Part shown: positions 56,466 to 64,000 of the stretch, one piece after another | How positions within the stretch are numbered: the first letter of the stretch is position 1 | Layout: every line of letters starts with the position of its first letter | DNA from: Sporomusa acidovorans | GTDB lineage: Bacteria; Bacillota; Negativicutes; Sporomusales; Sporomusaceae | DNA length: 64,000 nucleotides | Direction of reading: 5' to 3' | Assembly: GCF_900101845.1 (NCBI RefSeq) | Contig: NZ_FNAM01000026.1 | Coordinates: 1 to 64,000, forward strand | Program-made: the position numbers and the translations under genes | Notes under the pieces: model-generated | The model's database searches: none | What the model was told of the DNA's origin: nothing | Seen by the model: only the letters and a program-made list of their open reading frames with translations

Positions 56466-56512
56466 ATATAGTGACAAAAATCCCAGTTTACCTGGGATTT
56501 TTGTCACTATAT
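56466..56512 (+). terminator. Intrinsic terminator of clpB
   Basis: A 21-bp perfect stem (56466-56486 with 56492-56512) with a TTTAC loop begins 5 nt after the stop codon. The 3' arm contains TTTTT. Confidence 0.85.
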
Positions 56513-56622
56513 AGGACTTTTGTACTAAACGAATATGACTTTTGCCTGATTGTCTTCCATTAACATGTAATTTATACTTATGTTGCCAACCTGTTTTTTA
56601 AAATAATAAAGGAGCTGGTATT

Positions 56623-57714
56623 GTGTCAACCAGGATGATCGCCGTCAAAGAATTGGTTCCCGGCATGGCTATCGGCGAACCAGTCCTGTCAGCCAATGGC
56701 AAAGTATTGCTAGGAAAAGACGTAGTTATTACACCCCGTACCATTTCACTCTTAACGATGTGGAATGTCAGCCATGTATTCGTAAACAGCGAAAATGATA
56801 CTTTACCAGACACTGTTACCCCGGAAGAAGCGGAAGAAACAGAAGAAACTGCCTCTGCAGAAAATGGCCTGACAGACGAATTCACCGACTTCTTTAAAGA
56901 ATACGACAGCTTAGTAACAACGGCTGTCCAAACCTTTAATTTTATTCGCAATACAAATCAAATTCCTGTACAAAAACTGAAAGAAACATCCTTTAGCATT
57001 TATTCTACCGTGCTATCAACAGGTCCGGCCATTATGGATTACTTATTAGTCAGCGATTACAATTTGGCGGACAAAGTTACCCGTCATTCCGTAATGGTTG
57101 CCTTTATTAGCAGTATCATTGGCCGCAAGCTGAAACTTTCTGACGAAAAAATTAATATACTTTGTTTAGCCGGGCTTTTGCATGATATTGGCAAACTGGT
57201 TATCCCCAAGGAGGCCGACGCCGAAGCCAGAAACCATGTCATCCATGGCGCTAAATTATTGCAGCATGTATCCGTTTTGCCACAGGAGGTATTGCTTACA
57301 GTCCTGCAACACCATGAACGAATGGACGGCAGCGGCTTTCCATTAGGTACTGCGAGTGATAAAATTCACCCCTTTGCCCGTATTATTGCGGTTGCCGATC
57401 TGTTCCACCAACAAGCCTATGCCGGCGAGGAAGCAAATCCCTTCCCTGTTTTAGAATATATGTCCAAAGACCTAGTTGATAAACTGGATCAAAGTGTTTG
57501 CCAGCCGTTTATCCGTTATGTTCGCGATTGCCTGGTTAACTCTCCCGTCCTCTTAAGCGATGGCCAGTCCGGACAAGTTATCTTCTTTAATTCGAACCGG
57601 TTGGATAAACCGATAGTCAAAACTCACAGTGGTACAATTATCGATCTTGCCACAACCAAAAACATTGTTATTGAGCGCCTTATTAATCAGGAGTATTTGG
57701 CAAATGTCAACTAA
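56623..57714 (+). CDS. HD-GYP-type signalling phosphodiesterase
   Basis: A 363-residue protein with an N-terminal ~60-residue segment common in front of HD-GYP domains (AVKELVPGMAIGEPVLS), an acidic linker and a C-terminal HD domain: RHSVMVAFIS, LLHDIGKLVIP, HHERMDGSGFPLG and ARIIAVADLFHQ. The HHExxxGxGFP motif is close to HD-GYP, so c-di-GMP or cGAMP hydrolysis is likely. The start is GTG after AAAGGAGC. It is monocistronic between two terminators. Confidence 0.88.
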   Translation: MSTRMIAVKELVPGMAIGEPVLSANGKVLLGKDVVITPRTISLLTMWNVSHVFVNSENDTLPDTVTPEEAEETEETASAENGLTDEFTDFFKEYDSLVTTAVQTFNFIRNTNQIPVQKLKETSFSIYSTVLSTGPAIMDYLLVSDYNLADKVTRHSVMVAFISSIIGRKLKLSDEKINILCLAGLLHDIGKLVIPKEADAEARNHVIHGAKLLQHVSVLPQEVLLTVLQHHERMDGSGFPLGTASDKIHPFARIIAVADLFHQQAYAGEEANPFPVLEYMSKDLVDKLDQSVCQPFIRYVRDCLVNSPVLLSDGQSGQVIFFNSNRLDKPIVKTHSGTIIDLATTKNIVIERLINQEYLANVN

Positions 57715-57720
57715 AGGCCG

Positions 57721-57770
57721 ATAAAAGCAAAGCCTGTTTTGCGTAGATGCAAAACAGGCTTTGCTTTTAT
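57721..57770. terminator. Bidirectional terminator between the HD-GYP and tryptophan transporter genes
   Basis: A 22-bp perfect stem (57721-57742 with 57749-57770) and a 6-nt loop, with T-rich ends on both strands, separating two convergent genes. Its right end touches the stop codon of the transporter gene. Confidence 0.9.
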
Positions 57771-58351
57771 TAAATTCCGTCTTCTTTCTGTTTGACAGCA
57801 ATACCGCCCAACAATGCCGAAACCGGGTAGTATAAAATCTGCGCAATAACCGTATTGACAAGCGCCACGGTCACTACCACCGGCAGCATGCCATAAAGGT
57901 AAACGTTAAGCGGCAACCCTAAAATCAGTTTTGCCAACGTAGTAAATGCCAGTCCACTGGCAAAAGTGCCGCATAAAGCGCTAACTGCCGGTTTGAGATC
58001 TACGCGTCCCAGTTTCATGCTAAACGGTAAAGCAACAATTAACGCACAAACCAATGCGCCAATAGGCTCACTGATCAAATTGCCATAAGGAAAAACAGAC
58101 TTGGAAGTAGCTAAACATAACGCCCCTGCCACCAAACCGATACCCATAGCCCGGCCGACCGGTAAACGAAATAAAACTATCGCCAGGCAATACATCGCAA
58201 TAATCCAGTTGGGAGAAACCCCGGCAATACTCGGGCTGACCAGCCTGAGTATTGCTCCAATCGCCAGCAGCATGGCCGAAACCGCCGCCCAGCGGAACCG
58301 CCCCTCCTGGCCCGTAGTCACTGTTACTAACTCTCGCTCTTTGTTTTCCAT
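57770..58351 (-). CDS. Tryptophan transporter (TrpP family)
   Basis: A 193-residue membrane protein with about five helices, related to TrpP/YhaG tryptophan uptake proteins: ISPSI-like SPSIAGVSPNWIIAMYC, SKSVFPYGNLISEPIGALVC and YLYGMLPVVV. The ATG follows AGGGAGGT. The upstream T-box with a UGG specifier independently points to tryptophan as the regulated amino acid, which strengthens the substrate assignment. Confidence 0.88.
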   Translation of the reverse strand: MENKERELVTVTTGQEGRFRWAAVSAMLLAIGAILRLVSPSIAGVSPNWIIAMYCLAIVLFRLPVGRAMGIGLVAGALCLATSKSVFPYGNLISEPIGALVCALIVALPFSMKLGRVDLKPAVSALCGTFASGLAFTTLAKLILGLPLNVYLYGMLPVVVTVALVNTVIAQILYYPVSALLGGIAVKQKEDGI

Positions 58352-58706
58352 TGCTCATACCTCCCTAAAAATTATAATGAATTGCCGAGAAAAACATAAA
58401 ACCCCGTCTCTCGGATAGATAACTCTACCCAAGGGACGGGGAATAACCCGCGGTGCCACCCTTAATTGACCGGAACAAACTGTCCGGCCCGGCTCAACAA
58501 AGTACGGGACAACTGTCCGATACCCGCTTCCTGCTAACGGCGGAAGAATTCCGGCAGTGCCTACCCCGCTTCACGGCTCAGACTGCATCTTCCAGGTCCA
58601 TTCAACATACCGGTCGGCGCCAACCTCCCACTACCGTTGGCTCGCTGCAGCTTCCTCTGCATGTTTACTCTTCCTGGTCATTGATCTTCAGCATATAATA
58701 CTTTGT
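58352..58706 (-). promoter_or_regulatory. T-box leader, tryptophan (UGG) specifier
   Basis: On the minus strand the core T-box AAGGGTGGCACCGCGG (58464-58449) is followed by a terminator stem CCCCGTC...GACGGGG and TTTTATGTTTTT. The antiterminator can form with the T-box sequence. Stem I lies at about 58550-58690, and its specifier loop reads AATGGACC with TGG as codon. Uncharged tRNA-Trp would pair there and prevent termination, inducing the transporter when tryptophan is scarce. Confidence 0.92.
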
Positions 58707-58712
58707 GTATAT

Positions 58713-58742
58713 AGAATATCAGGGGACACGCACAGTTGTCAA
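58713..58742 (-). promoter_or_regulatory. Promoter of the T-box/tryptophan transporter unit
   Basis: On the minus strand a consensus TTGACA (58742-58737), 18 nt, then TATTCT (58718-58713). Transcription would start near 58706, matching the 5' end of the T-box leader. Confidence 0.7.
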
Positions 58743-58826
58743 TACACAAATTACTTGGCAGGTATTCTTTTTTATCCAGCGAACACTATAGCAGATCTTC
58801 ATCATTCTATATAGCGAGGTGTCGTC

Positions 58827-59927
58827 ATGTCGTTTTTTGTGTCCTGTGTTTCTTTGTTTATTGCCTTGTTGCTGTTTTTCCCAGTTTCAACCGCGGCAAA
58901 CTTTACTGCGTCTCCAACCATAACGAATGCGCCAGTAGCCGCCGAGCTTAAATTTTTCTCCCTTGACCACAAGGATGTTGCCGCAGTGGCAATTGAAACC
59001 CGTTTACCGGCCGCGAATGAATCTGATCCCTCATGCTATACATTTGAGCCGCAATACCGCATAGCAAGAGCAAGTGACTCAATTACAATTACAATAGCGG
59101 CACAACCTATGCTACCGGCCAATTCCTATGCACAGGCGTCTGCCATCCGCACCGCCCGTTTAAACCAGCTAACAATGACTGCCGCCGATAACGAAATCAG
59201 CCTAGCTATCGCTTATAATCCAAAAAAGTCCGAACCGGCTATCACGACAGTAAAACGCAAACCGGTGATTCAGCCTGACAATTCGATTATCTTCCGCACT
59301 TATCTTGTATTGACCTTTGCCGACACACCTACCGCGAAGCTACCCAAAACTATTGTACTCGATCCCGGACATGGCGGCACAGCCCTTGGTGCAACCAGTA
59401 ACGATTTGCTGGAGAAAGAACTTAACCTGGATATAGCCTTGTTAAGCCGTGACCTTTTTCGAGGTCAGGGTTATGATGTCTATTTGACTAGAACCGATGA
59501 CAGCAATCCCAGCCTGCTGGACCGGGCCGATGCAGCCAACATTTTACAGGCAGACCTATTTCTCTCCATCCACAATAATTCCATGCCTGCCGACATGCCC
59601 GCTGCCGCCAAGCGGCTTTACCGGGGGACGACTGTCCTCTACAACTCTTCCGCCAATAAACCAGCTAAAGAACTGGCAATTATGTTGGCCGATCAACTGG
59701 CAGCTGCACTCCGTATTCACCAGTATCCCCTGCAAGACCGGCCAGGCCTGGTTGTTCTCAACGCCACCCACGTGCCGGCGGTTATTGCCGAAGTGGCCAT
59801 GATGCCCCACCCGCAAGATGCCAAAATGCTCTCTCAGCGGATTTACCGCCTGGAAGCCGCCCAGGCGATTTTCCAGGCAACCGATAAATATTTTTCCATT
59901 ATTTCACTATCTGCAGGGGGGATCTAA
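58827..59927 (+). CDS. N-acetylmuramoyl-L-alanine amidase (Amidase_3)
   Basis: Secreted zinc amidase that cleaves between MurNAc and L-Ala. The 366-residue product has a signal peptide (about 1-23), an N-terminal AMIN-like beta region (about 40-165) and the catalytic domain with VLDPGHGG (zinc His), a zinc Glu in LEKELNLD, SIHNNS (second zinc His) and the catalytic Glu in IAEVAMM. The ATG follows GCGAGGTG. A role in cell-wall or cortex remodelling fits the family. It starts a run of three plus-strand genes for exported proteins. Confidence 0.92.
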   Translation: MSFFVSCVSLFIALLLFFPVSTAANFTASPTITNAPVAAELKFFSLDHKDVAAVAIETRLPAANESDPSCYTFEPQYRIARASDSITITIAAQPMLPANSYAQASAIRTARLNQLTMTAADNEISLAIAYNPKKSEPAITTVKRKPVIQPDNSIIFRTYLVLTFADTPTAKLPKTIVLDPGHGGTALGATSNDLLEKELNLDIALLSRDLFRGQGYDVYLTRTDDSNPSLLDRADAANILQADLFLSIHNNSMPADMPAAAKRLYRGTTVLYNSSANKPAKELAIMLADQLAAALRIHQYPLQDRPGLVVLNATHVPAVIAEVAMMPHPQDAKMLSQRIYRLEAAQAIFQATDKYFSIISLSAGGI

Positions 59928-59929
59928 GC

Positions 59930-60850
59930 ATGTTACTGATGGCTTTTTTTAGACAAACAATCCTAATCATAGCCTATTTGCTCATCCTTATCCCTGTTTT
60001 TGCAAACCCGGCAATTGCCGCTGATGGTACTGCCAACACTGCCAATAACGGCCTGGCTGTCAGCGACAACGACGGAACTGTGTATTACTTGGACCTTACA
60101 GGCGACATTTACGCCAATGCCCGGGAAAATATTTATCGTTTAAAATCCGGTGAAACAGTTCCTGCCCTTATCAATGAAGATGAGGCCTGGAGCCTGGCAA
60201 TTTCCCGGAAATATTTATATTATAGCAATTGGTCTGATGAACATCGCATTTACCGCATGAAGCTTGACGGCAGCGAAAAAGCCAAAATCGGCGACCAGCC
60301 TGCCCAGCAATTAACCGTAACCGGCGACTGGCTGATCTATATTAACTGGAGTAACAGCCCTGCTAATCACAGAATCTACAAACTGTCGTTAGAGAGTGAA
60401 TCTGAACCGGAAAAATTATGCGATGATCCCGCGGAAAATCTCGTCATCGCCGGCAATTGGGCCTATTACCTGAATACTGACGATAACTACCGCATGTACA
60501 AAATTAAGCTTGACGGTACTGGACGCAGCAAAATTGGCGATGATCAGGTTCTCTTTATGGCAGTTGCTAATGACACAATTTACTATAGCAACCAAAGCGA
60601 CGGCCAAAAGCTCTATGCCATCCGTACCAATGGTCAGCAGCGCGCAAAATTGACAGATGACCGGGCCGGATTTATTAATTTTGTCAATGACTTTATTTAT
60701 TTTACCAATACCTCGCACAATCATGCCCTATACCGCATCAATAGTACTACCCGGCAGCAACAATTCATCTGCGATTTGGGCATTGGTCCGCAACCGATTA
60801 CGATTATTAATAATACGCTCTATTACAACCGTCTGTTTTTCAAGCTGTAA
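59930..60850 (+). CDS. Exported DUF5050-like beta-propeller protein
   Basis: A 306-residue secreted protein with a signal peptide (cut near AIAA, residue ~30) and about six repeats of ~40 residues of the type 'IYYSN..DGxxIYRMKLDGSxxxKIGDD', e.g. YLYYSNWSDEHRIYRMKLDG, WAYYLNTDDNYRMYKIKLDG and TIYYSNQSDGQKLYAIRTNG. This matches DUF5050-type propellers, whose function is unknown. It starts 2 nt after the amidase gene, with GGGGG inside the end of that gene. Confidence 0.82.
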   Translation: MLLMAFFRQTILIIAYLLILIPVFANPAIAADGTANTANNGLAVSDNDGTVYYLDLTGDIYANARENIYRLKSGETVPALINEDEAWSLAISRKYLYYSNWSDEHRIYRMKLDGSEKAKIGDQPAQQLTVTGDWLIYINWSNSPANHRIYKLSLESESEPEKLCDDPAENLVIAGNWAYYLNTDDNYRMYKIKLDGTGRSKIGDDQVLFMAVANDTIYYSNQSDGQKLYAIRTNGQQRAKLTDDRAGFINFVNDFIYFTNTSHNHALYRINSTTRQQQFICDLGIGPQPITIINNTLYYNRLFFKL

Positions 60851-60918
60851 ACCGCGGTTGCAGGAAAGCCCCTCTTTGCTAGCGAAGATCTAGCCTATTC
60901 ACTTAAGGAGGGCGCCTT

Positions 60919-61960
60919 ATGTCAGTTAACCGTTTTTTTCCCCATCTCATTGTCACCCTGACAATTTTCACGCTTACCTTTAGCTTGCTGCCAACACCTG
61001 TTTTTGCCAAGCAGGCAGAACCGCCACCCGGCTACCTGCCGCTACAGCCATATAATTTACCCGCCAGGCTCACCGTTCTGGACAAACAAATTTTTGGACG
61101 CCATGAAAAAATATGATGTTGCCGGCCTATCAGCCGCAGTCTTTACTGATGGAAAACTTATCTGGAACGGCAGCTACGGCTGGGCCGACCTAAGCACCAG
61201 CCGTGCGGTAAACTCCGGCACACTGTTTCGAGTAGCCTCTATTTCCAAAATGGTGACGGCAACAGCCTTGATGCTGCTATATGAACAGGGTAAGTTCGGC
61301 CTTGATGCTGCAGGAAAAGATCTTATGCATAGCATGCAGTGGTTCGGGAACGGTCTGGAGGGCTTTTATCGGCAAAAGGGGTTAAATTTCCATATTACCG
61401 ATGATCTTGTGCCAGGCAGACGCCTCATCGGCCACTCCGGCGAAGCATACGGCTTGTCCGGCGACGCTTACTTTGACCTTGACAGCAAAATCGGTTTTGT
61501 ATTTCTCATGAATGGGGCTAACCTAACTGACGCCAATCCTTTTTATAGTGTGGAGACCACTCTGGCCAAAACTTTAATGACTTCATTTGCACCCCCAAAC
61601 AGCAATAAGCCAATGCAGCTAAAAGCCAAAGCAGGCGATACCTTTATTGCTGTCAATGACCGCAAAATTTTTCTGCAAACCCCGGCTGCGATAACGAAAA
61701 TCGGCAAAACGCAACACCTGTTTTTGCCGGCCATCGCGGCGGCTGACGCACTCTCTGCAGGCATTGAGCAAACCGCTGACAAAGCTTCTTTTACTGTTGG
61801 CCGGAATAAAGCCACCTTGACCGCCGACCAAGCTGTCCTGACATGTAATGGCGAAAAAATAGTCTTGTCGCAGGCGCCTTATCTAGACAAGGGGCAACTA
61901 CTCGTTCCTGTCCGCGAACTGGCTACTGCCTTGAACATTAATATGAAACTGAGCCTTTAA
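60919..61960 (+). pseudogene. Beta-lactamase-family serine hydrolase, frameshifted and internally deleted
   Basis: The reading frame opens with a good ribosome binding site (GGAGGGCGCC) and signal peptide, then shifts at a T5 run (61091-61095); with four Ts the two parts would read through as DKQI-LDAMKKYDV. The second part has the SxxK motif SISK and the family C-terminal IGHSGEAYGLSGD, but only about 65 residues separate them instead of well over 200, so the central YxN region is lost. The last ~60 residues (VLTCNGEKIVLSQAPYL and LLVPVRELATAL) form a copper-amine-oxidase-N-like stalk domain. Confidence 0.8.
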
Positions 61961-62032
61961 ATTTATTGATACATATACAATGTACGCTTTAAATCGATAG
62001 CGCCAAATATATACAACGTGCTAAAGGTTTGT

Positions 62033-62108
62033 GCAGGCGGGTGGTGCGTTGGCAAAAGCGGAAGTCAAACGCCAGTGGTGGAGCGTTGTCAATGCACCGC
62101 CCGCCTGC
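62033..62108. repeat. GC-rich long inverted repeat
   Basis: GCAGGCGGGTGGTGCGTTG (62033-62051) and CAATGCACCGCCCGCCTGC (62090-62108) pair at 17 of 19 positions (the remaining two can form G-U pairs on one strand), enclosing a 38-nt loop. It is markedly more GC-rich than the surrounding intergenic sequence and lies between the beta-lactamase-like pseudogene and the larA fragment. There is no T-tract. It could be a repeat-element copy or a structured RNA. Confidence 0.6.
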
Positions 62109-62141
62109 GCCGGCAGTATTCTTTGATGCGGAATAAATAGC

Positions 62142-62177
62142 GAAAGACGAGTGTTATTAAACAAACACTCGTCTTTC
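62142..62177 (-). terminator. Hairpin terminator after the larA fragment
   Basis: GAAAGACGAGTGTT (62142-62155) and AACACTCGTCTTTC (62164-62177) form a 14-bp perfect stem with an 8-nt loop. On the minus strand it directly follows the stop codon and is trailed by GCTATTTATT. Confidence 0.75.
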
Positions 62178-62178
62178 A

Positions 62179-62445
62179 CTATTTGTTCTCAGGAACCACA
62201 ATTACCGCAATGCCATCAGGGATCACGGCTATTTTGGCGTTCTTGCCCGCAATCTCATCAGCCATAGTAAGCGCTTCCGGCAGATTCGCCGCGGCTTGCA
62301 TATGCATATTGCGAATCATTTGATGATCACATTGGTCGGTAACAATAATAACATGAGCCTTTAACTGAATACGCGCCAGTATTTGCGCTTCCCATTGATC
62401 CGGCTGCGTATGTTGGGTATTATGATAATCGCCAGTCATGCTAAA
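62179..62445 (-). pseudogene. C-terminal fragment of nickel-dependent lactate racemase-like protein (LarA)
   Basis: About 88 codons encode the end of a LarA/DUF2088-type protein: QPDQWEAQILARIQ, AHVIIVTDQCD, NMHMQAAANLPEALTMA and AKIAVIPDGIAVIV. The normal protein has over 400 residues, so the N-terminal ~80% is absent. The fragment begins within a few bases of the stop of the VWA gene, in another frame, and has no ribosome binding site of its own. A deletion that removed the rest of the gene is the likely cause. Confidence 0.7.
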
Positions 62446-64000
62446 CTGGTTCGGGAAAACAATACATAACGCCGCCAGCGGCCGTAGTGAGTTTTTGCAG
62501 AAAATTATCTCCGCTGTCCAGACCAATACACAAAAAGCTGCAGCTTGCGATTCTAATTTCGGCAGCAGCCGCTAACGCATCAGCCAGCGGCTGCCTATTT
62601 TCATCCATACGGCAACTAGGAATTCCATCAGTAATCAATATCAGCAAGGGATTTTTAACCTGTTGTTCTTTCATAAAGGTTAACGAATATCTAATCCCCA
62701 ATGCCAGCGGCGTAGCCCCGTGCGGGTTAATTTTCTCAAAGGCGTTAAGTACAACCTGCCGGCTGGCAGTAAACGGTTCTATTACGGCAGCCTGATTATC
62801 CTGAAAGCTTAACAAGCTAAGCCGGTTATAACCAAACCGGCTAATTTCGGCAGCCAAATAGCCCGCTGCCTGCAGCCGGGAATCAGCCATACTGCCACTG
62901 CTGTCAACTAACAAACAAATATCACTGTCTGGCTGCTGATGCCTGTTTATAAACCTTAAATCCTGTGCGCCAATCCTTAGCTTTCCGCTTGCTCCCTCTG
63001 CCAGTCTTGTTGCGGCCGCGCTGACAGTAGCTGCGACAGCCAGCCCTAACGAACAGTTTTGGAATGAACAGGCGCTTACCGGTCGACCGGCATCTTGGCA
63101 GACCGACAGCGTCGGCGGCCCCCCCTTTACCACCCCCGACCGTTGCTGCATTAAGCTGACCGCTTGTCGAAAACTGTCATAAAGGCCCGGTGAATAAAAA
63201 CCAGTCGCCCGTTTTTCCTGCAGTCGGCTACACTCACAGTTGGTTTTCTTATCGGGCCCTTGTACAGATTCTTTTAAGCTAACATAAGTCTGCCCGCGGC
63301 TGCCTGTTGCCGGCAAGACTGAACCAGCGGGATTGCCGGAAAATGCAGGACCAGGTGAAAACTCATTAGCGGAACAGCAACTGTTGTCACCTGCCATTGC
63401 CGCTTGTTGAGACGCCTCTGGTGACTGGCCAATCAACTTGGAATCCGTTTGGTCCGAATATGGACTAAGATCTGCCAGACAATCCGTCGACTCCACGTGA
63501 AAAATGCACTCATTGCGTCGTGGTTCTAATCCCAAATCTAATATTGCCGCTTCCACTGCAGCTACAATGTAAAACAAGCAAAACAAGTTGTCCATCGACA
63601 GCTTTAGCGCCACATGCACATGATTTTCATGCACCCGGCGCACGGAAAGTTTTTTACCGTACTGCAAACTGCCGTTTATCCTGCCGCCGCCGGTAGCTGT
63701 TTGAATGTCCACAAAATCAGGATTAACCATACCAGCACCTGCCAGCGCCGGTTGTGCGGCAAGTTCCCGGTAATGCGCAAGAGCGCTACAGATATACTGG
63801 GCGGCTATTCGATGGTTTACTTCACCGCACTCGTGAAAAATATCCATGTGGCCAATGCGGCCGTAATCTTTGCGGTGATAAAAGCAATGACCGGCGTCAC
63901 TGTCTACCATAATTTGGACATGTTCCGGACGGTGTGAAAGGAAGGCATGTACTTTGGTGCTCAAAACCGTACTCTGGCCGATACGAACTCCCTGATCCCG
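62441..64000 (-). CDS. VWA-domain protein with uncharacterised N-terminal region (5' end outside window)
   Basis: 519 residues are visible and the frame stays open to the window edge, so the start lies beyond it. A TTG at 63964 has no ribosome binding site and is not the start. The C-terminal ~190 residues form a von Willebrand factor A domain with the MIDAS motif LLVDSSGSM, the Thr in HGATPLALGIRY and LLILITDGIPS, resembling magnesium-chelatase D or CoxE-like subunits that work with MoxR ATPases. The N-terminal ~170 residues are His- and Asp-rich (HVQIMVDSDAGH, HMDIFHECGEVNH) and not recognised; a variable linker joins the two. Confidence 0.75.
   Translation of the reverse strand, partial: RDQGVRIGQSTVLSTKVHAFLSHRPEHVQIMVDSDAGHCFYHRKDYGRIGHMDIFHECGEVNHRIAAQYICSALAHYRELAAQPALAGAGMVNPDFVDIQTATGGGRINGSLQYGKKLSVRRVHENHVHVALKLSMDNLFCLFYIVAAVEAAILDLGLEPRRNECIFHVESTDCLADLSPYSDQTDSKLIGQSPEASQQAAMAGDNSCCSANEFSPGPAFSGNPAGSVLPATGSRGQTYVSLKESVQGPDKKTNCECSRLQEKRATGFYSPGLYDSFRQAVSLMQQRSGVVKGGPPTLSVCQDAGRPVSACSFQNCSLGLAVAATVSAAATRLAEGASGKLRIGAQDLRFINRHQQPDSDICLLVDSSGSMADSRLQAAGYLAAEISRFGYNRLSLLSFQDNQAAVIEPFTASRQVVLNAFEKINPHGATPLALGIRYSLTFMKEQQVKNPLLILITDGIPSCRMDENRQPLADALAAAAEIRIASCSFLCIGLDSGDNFLQKLTTAAGGVMYCFPEPV

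Noticed and set aside
58453..58698. Open frames in the region upstream of the tryptophan transporter
   Set aside because: They run antisense to a clear T-box leader, which explains the sequence better.
1..64000. CRISPR arrays, prophage or integrative element
   Set aside because: No regularly spaced direct repeats and no integrase, capsid, relaxase or cas-like genes were seen; the only mobile-element trace is the IS110 remnant.

Overview
The window looks like chromosome from an endospore-forming anaerobe of the Firmicutes, most likely a Negativicutes (Sporomusa/Pelosinus-type) genome. The evidence is an alpha/beta-type SASP gene, a Spo0E-like phosphatase, a gerA-gerC-gerB tricistron, a PASTA-tailed class B PBP, the AddAB (not RecBCD) repair enzyme, a T-box leader, frequent TTG/GTG starts with strong AGGAGG-type ribosome binding sites, and many c-di-GMP and two-component genes. 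The species assignment is inference; no rRNA is present.

Layout. 1-0.85 kb: an IS110-family remnant whose transposase has lost its middle in frame. 0.85-5.4 kb: glycogen cluster (glgC paralogue, glgB, glgC, minus strand). 5.5-8.3 kb: alkaline phosphatase coupled to a YibE/F membrane protein, behind three PhoP-box-like repeats. 8.4-15 kb: hybrid histidine kinase plus response regulator, zinc-ribbon protein, polysaccharide deacetylase, D,D-carboxypeptidase, CheR and a chemoreceptor remnant. 15.4-20.9 kb: an alanine block (permease, alr, Na+/alanine symporter, ald) with paired palindromes and a sigma-54-like element before ald. 21-26.9 kb: Spo0E-like, hypB/hypA, SASP, PBP, TerC and a hydrolase. 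26.9-29.8 kb: polar amino-acid ABC operon with a tandem-terminator leader. 30.1-34.1 kb: germinant receptor operon behind a sigma-G-like promoter. 34.1-36 kb: two tRNA-Ser genes, then a CorA transporter with a long leader holding a possible uORF and a hairpin over the SD. 36-48 kb: LPP20-like secreted protein, addB-addA translationally overlapping a GAF-GGDEF-HD-GYP gene, Fe-alcohol dehydrogenase and an orphan amino-acid binding lipoprotein. 48-58.4 kb: metallophosphoesterase-mug pair, a Cys/Pro-rich unknown, thiD, a PAS-GGDEF-EAL protein, clpB with a CtsR-like operator, an HD-GYP-like protein, and a tryptophan transporter under a Trp T-box. 58.8-64 kb: amidase, DUF5050-like protein, a broken beta-lactamase-family gene, a lactate-racemase tail fragment and a VWA protein running off the end.

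No CRISPR array, prophage or complete mobile element was seen. The most interesting signals are regulatory: the PhoP boxes, the palindrome/sigma-54 arrangement before ald, the tandem attenuators before the ABC operon, the corA leader and the CtsR-type box before clpB. Gene decay (IS110, chemoreceptor, beta-lactamase, larA) is concentrated near both ends and at about 15 kb. Start codons were chosen from visible Shine-Dalgarno spacing and family N-termini, so several differ from the longest open frame.
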